A stretch of DNA of 6,850 nucleotides from JBEKYH01 sp049511115 (lineage in GTDB: Bacteria > Planctomycetota > Phycisphaerae > Tepidisphaerales > Tepidisphaeraceae). Where the stretch lies: the NCBI GenBank assembly GCA_049511115.1, contig JBEKYH010000284.1, positions 1-6,850 of the forward strand, in the 5' to 3' direction. The number at the start of each line of letters is the position of its first letter. The stretch's first letter is position 1. The notes beneath the pieces were generated by a model. That model searched no databases, was not told the DNA's origin, and saw only the letters and a list, made by a program, of their open reading frames with translations. Positions 6,718-6,850 of this stretch are shown one piece after another. A program made the translations under genes and the position numbers.

Positions 6718-6737
6718 GCAATCGCTTTTGCGATTGC
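6718..6737. repeat. Perfect 8-bp hairpin or operator-like palindrome upstream of the hydrolase operon
   Basis: GCAATCGC (6718-6725), TTTT loop (6726-6729) and GCGATTGC (6730-6737) form a perfect stem-loop starting 83 bases before the operon start codon. There is no following U-tract in either direction. A dyad this far ahead of a gene could be a regulator-binding site or part of the leader RNA. Nothing in the sequence identifies the binding partner. Confidence 0.5.
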
Positions 6738-6743
6738 GGTGGG

Positions 6744-6773
6744 AAAGTTGGAAGGTGCGAAGGTGTCAAAAGT
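6744..6773 (-). repeat. Degenerate octamer array, same family as at the left end
   Basis: Read on the - strand, the word AC(C/T)TT occurs four times at steps of 9, 8 and 8 bases (+ strand AAAGT at 6744, AAGGT at 6752 and 6760, AAAGT at 6769). The words resemble the TCAC(C/T)TTG units at 276-307, but lie on the opposite strand. It falls where the operon's promoter might be; a TTGACA-like string (6769-6764 on the - strand) belongs to this array. Confidence 0.55.
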
Positions 6774-6800
6774 GTGGGGGAAGGGGGTTTACAGACTTTA

Positions 6801-6825
6801 GTAGGGTGGGCATCGCCCACCGCTT
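6801..6825 (+). repeat. 25-bp dispersed hairpin repeat, copy 2
   Basis: Exact copy of 1421-1445 in the same orientation, with the hairpin GGTGGGC, ATC, GCCCACC at 6805-6821. The sequence after it reaches ATGATCG at the window edge (6842-6848). The same heptamer follows copy 1 at 1454-1460, so the element may be longer than 25 bases and cut by the end of the window. Confidence 0.85.
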
Positions 6826-6850
6826 CCCCGGAGACAGCATTATGATCGAC

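Noticed and set aside
6764..6769. TTGACA-like -35 box on the - strand upstream of the operon
   Set aside because: It belongs to the degenerate octamer array, and at 17 bases' spacing there is only TTTCCC instead of a -10 box. No promoter can be called.
1421..6825. Composite transposon bounded by the 25-bp repeats
   Set aside because: There is no transposase, no terminal inverted repeat pair and no target duplication, and the interior genes look like ordinary metabolic genes of the same composition as the kinase.

Overview
The window is GC-rich bacterial DNA with three protein-coding genes and repeat-dense spacers. It most resembles a polysaccharide-degrading bacterium of the Planctomycetota or a related PVC lineage. 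The reasons are the pairing of a lipoprotein glycoside hydrolase with a Tat-exported hydrolase-like protein, the many small GC-rich palindromic repeats, and the degenerate octamer arrays in every spacer. This placement is an inference from style. No rRNA or marker gene is present to confirm it.

Layout. Bases 1-390 hold no convincing gene. They contain, in order, a 55-bp palindrome built of two facing hairpin units, an 11-bp perfect GC hairpin, four tandem octamers, and a longer C/T-rich tract of degenerate octamers. A PfkB-family sugar kinase gene follows on the + strand (391-1395). It converges on a two-gene operon read on the - strand, and the 147-base spacer between the stop codons (1396-1542) is a nested set of inverted repeats. 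The operon starts at 6634 with a 793-residue Tat-exported protein. That protein looks like a GHL6/GH42-type glycosidase with a glutamine-amidotransferase-like 'beta-galactosidase trimerisation' domain. After a 31-base gap comes an 892-residue family 2 glycoside hydrolase lipoprotein (start at 4221, stop at 1543). Bases 6635-6850 are the operon leader, with a strong ribosome-binding site, two hairpins, octamer repeats, and a second copy of the 25-base repeat also found at 1421.

How the genes may work together. Both hydrolases carry export signals for different routes (Tat and Sec/lipoprotein). They probably act outside the cytoplasm on the same glycan, releasing sugars that cytoplasmic enzymes would phosphorylate. 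The PfkB kinase could do this, but it is on the other strand and its link to the operon is only proximity. The substrate of none of the three can be fixed from sequence alone. I see no phage, transposase, CRISPR, tRNA or rRNA, and no strong evidence of a wholly new system. The least ordinary parts are the repeat architecture of the spacers, a possible ribosome-binding-site-masking hairpin ahead of the operon, and the uncharacterised Tat-exported hydrolase-like protein.
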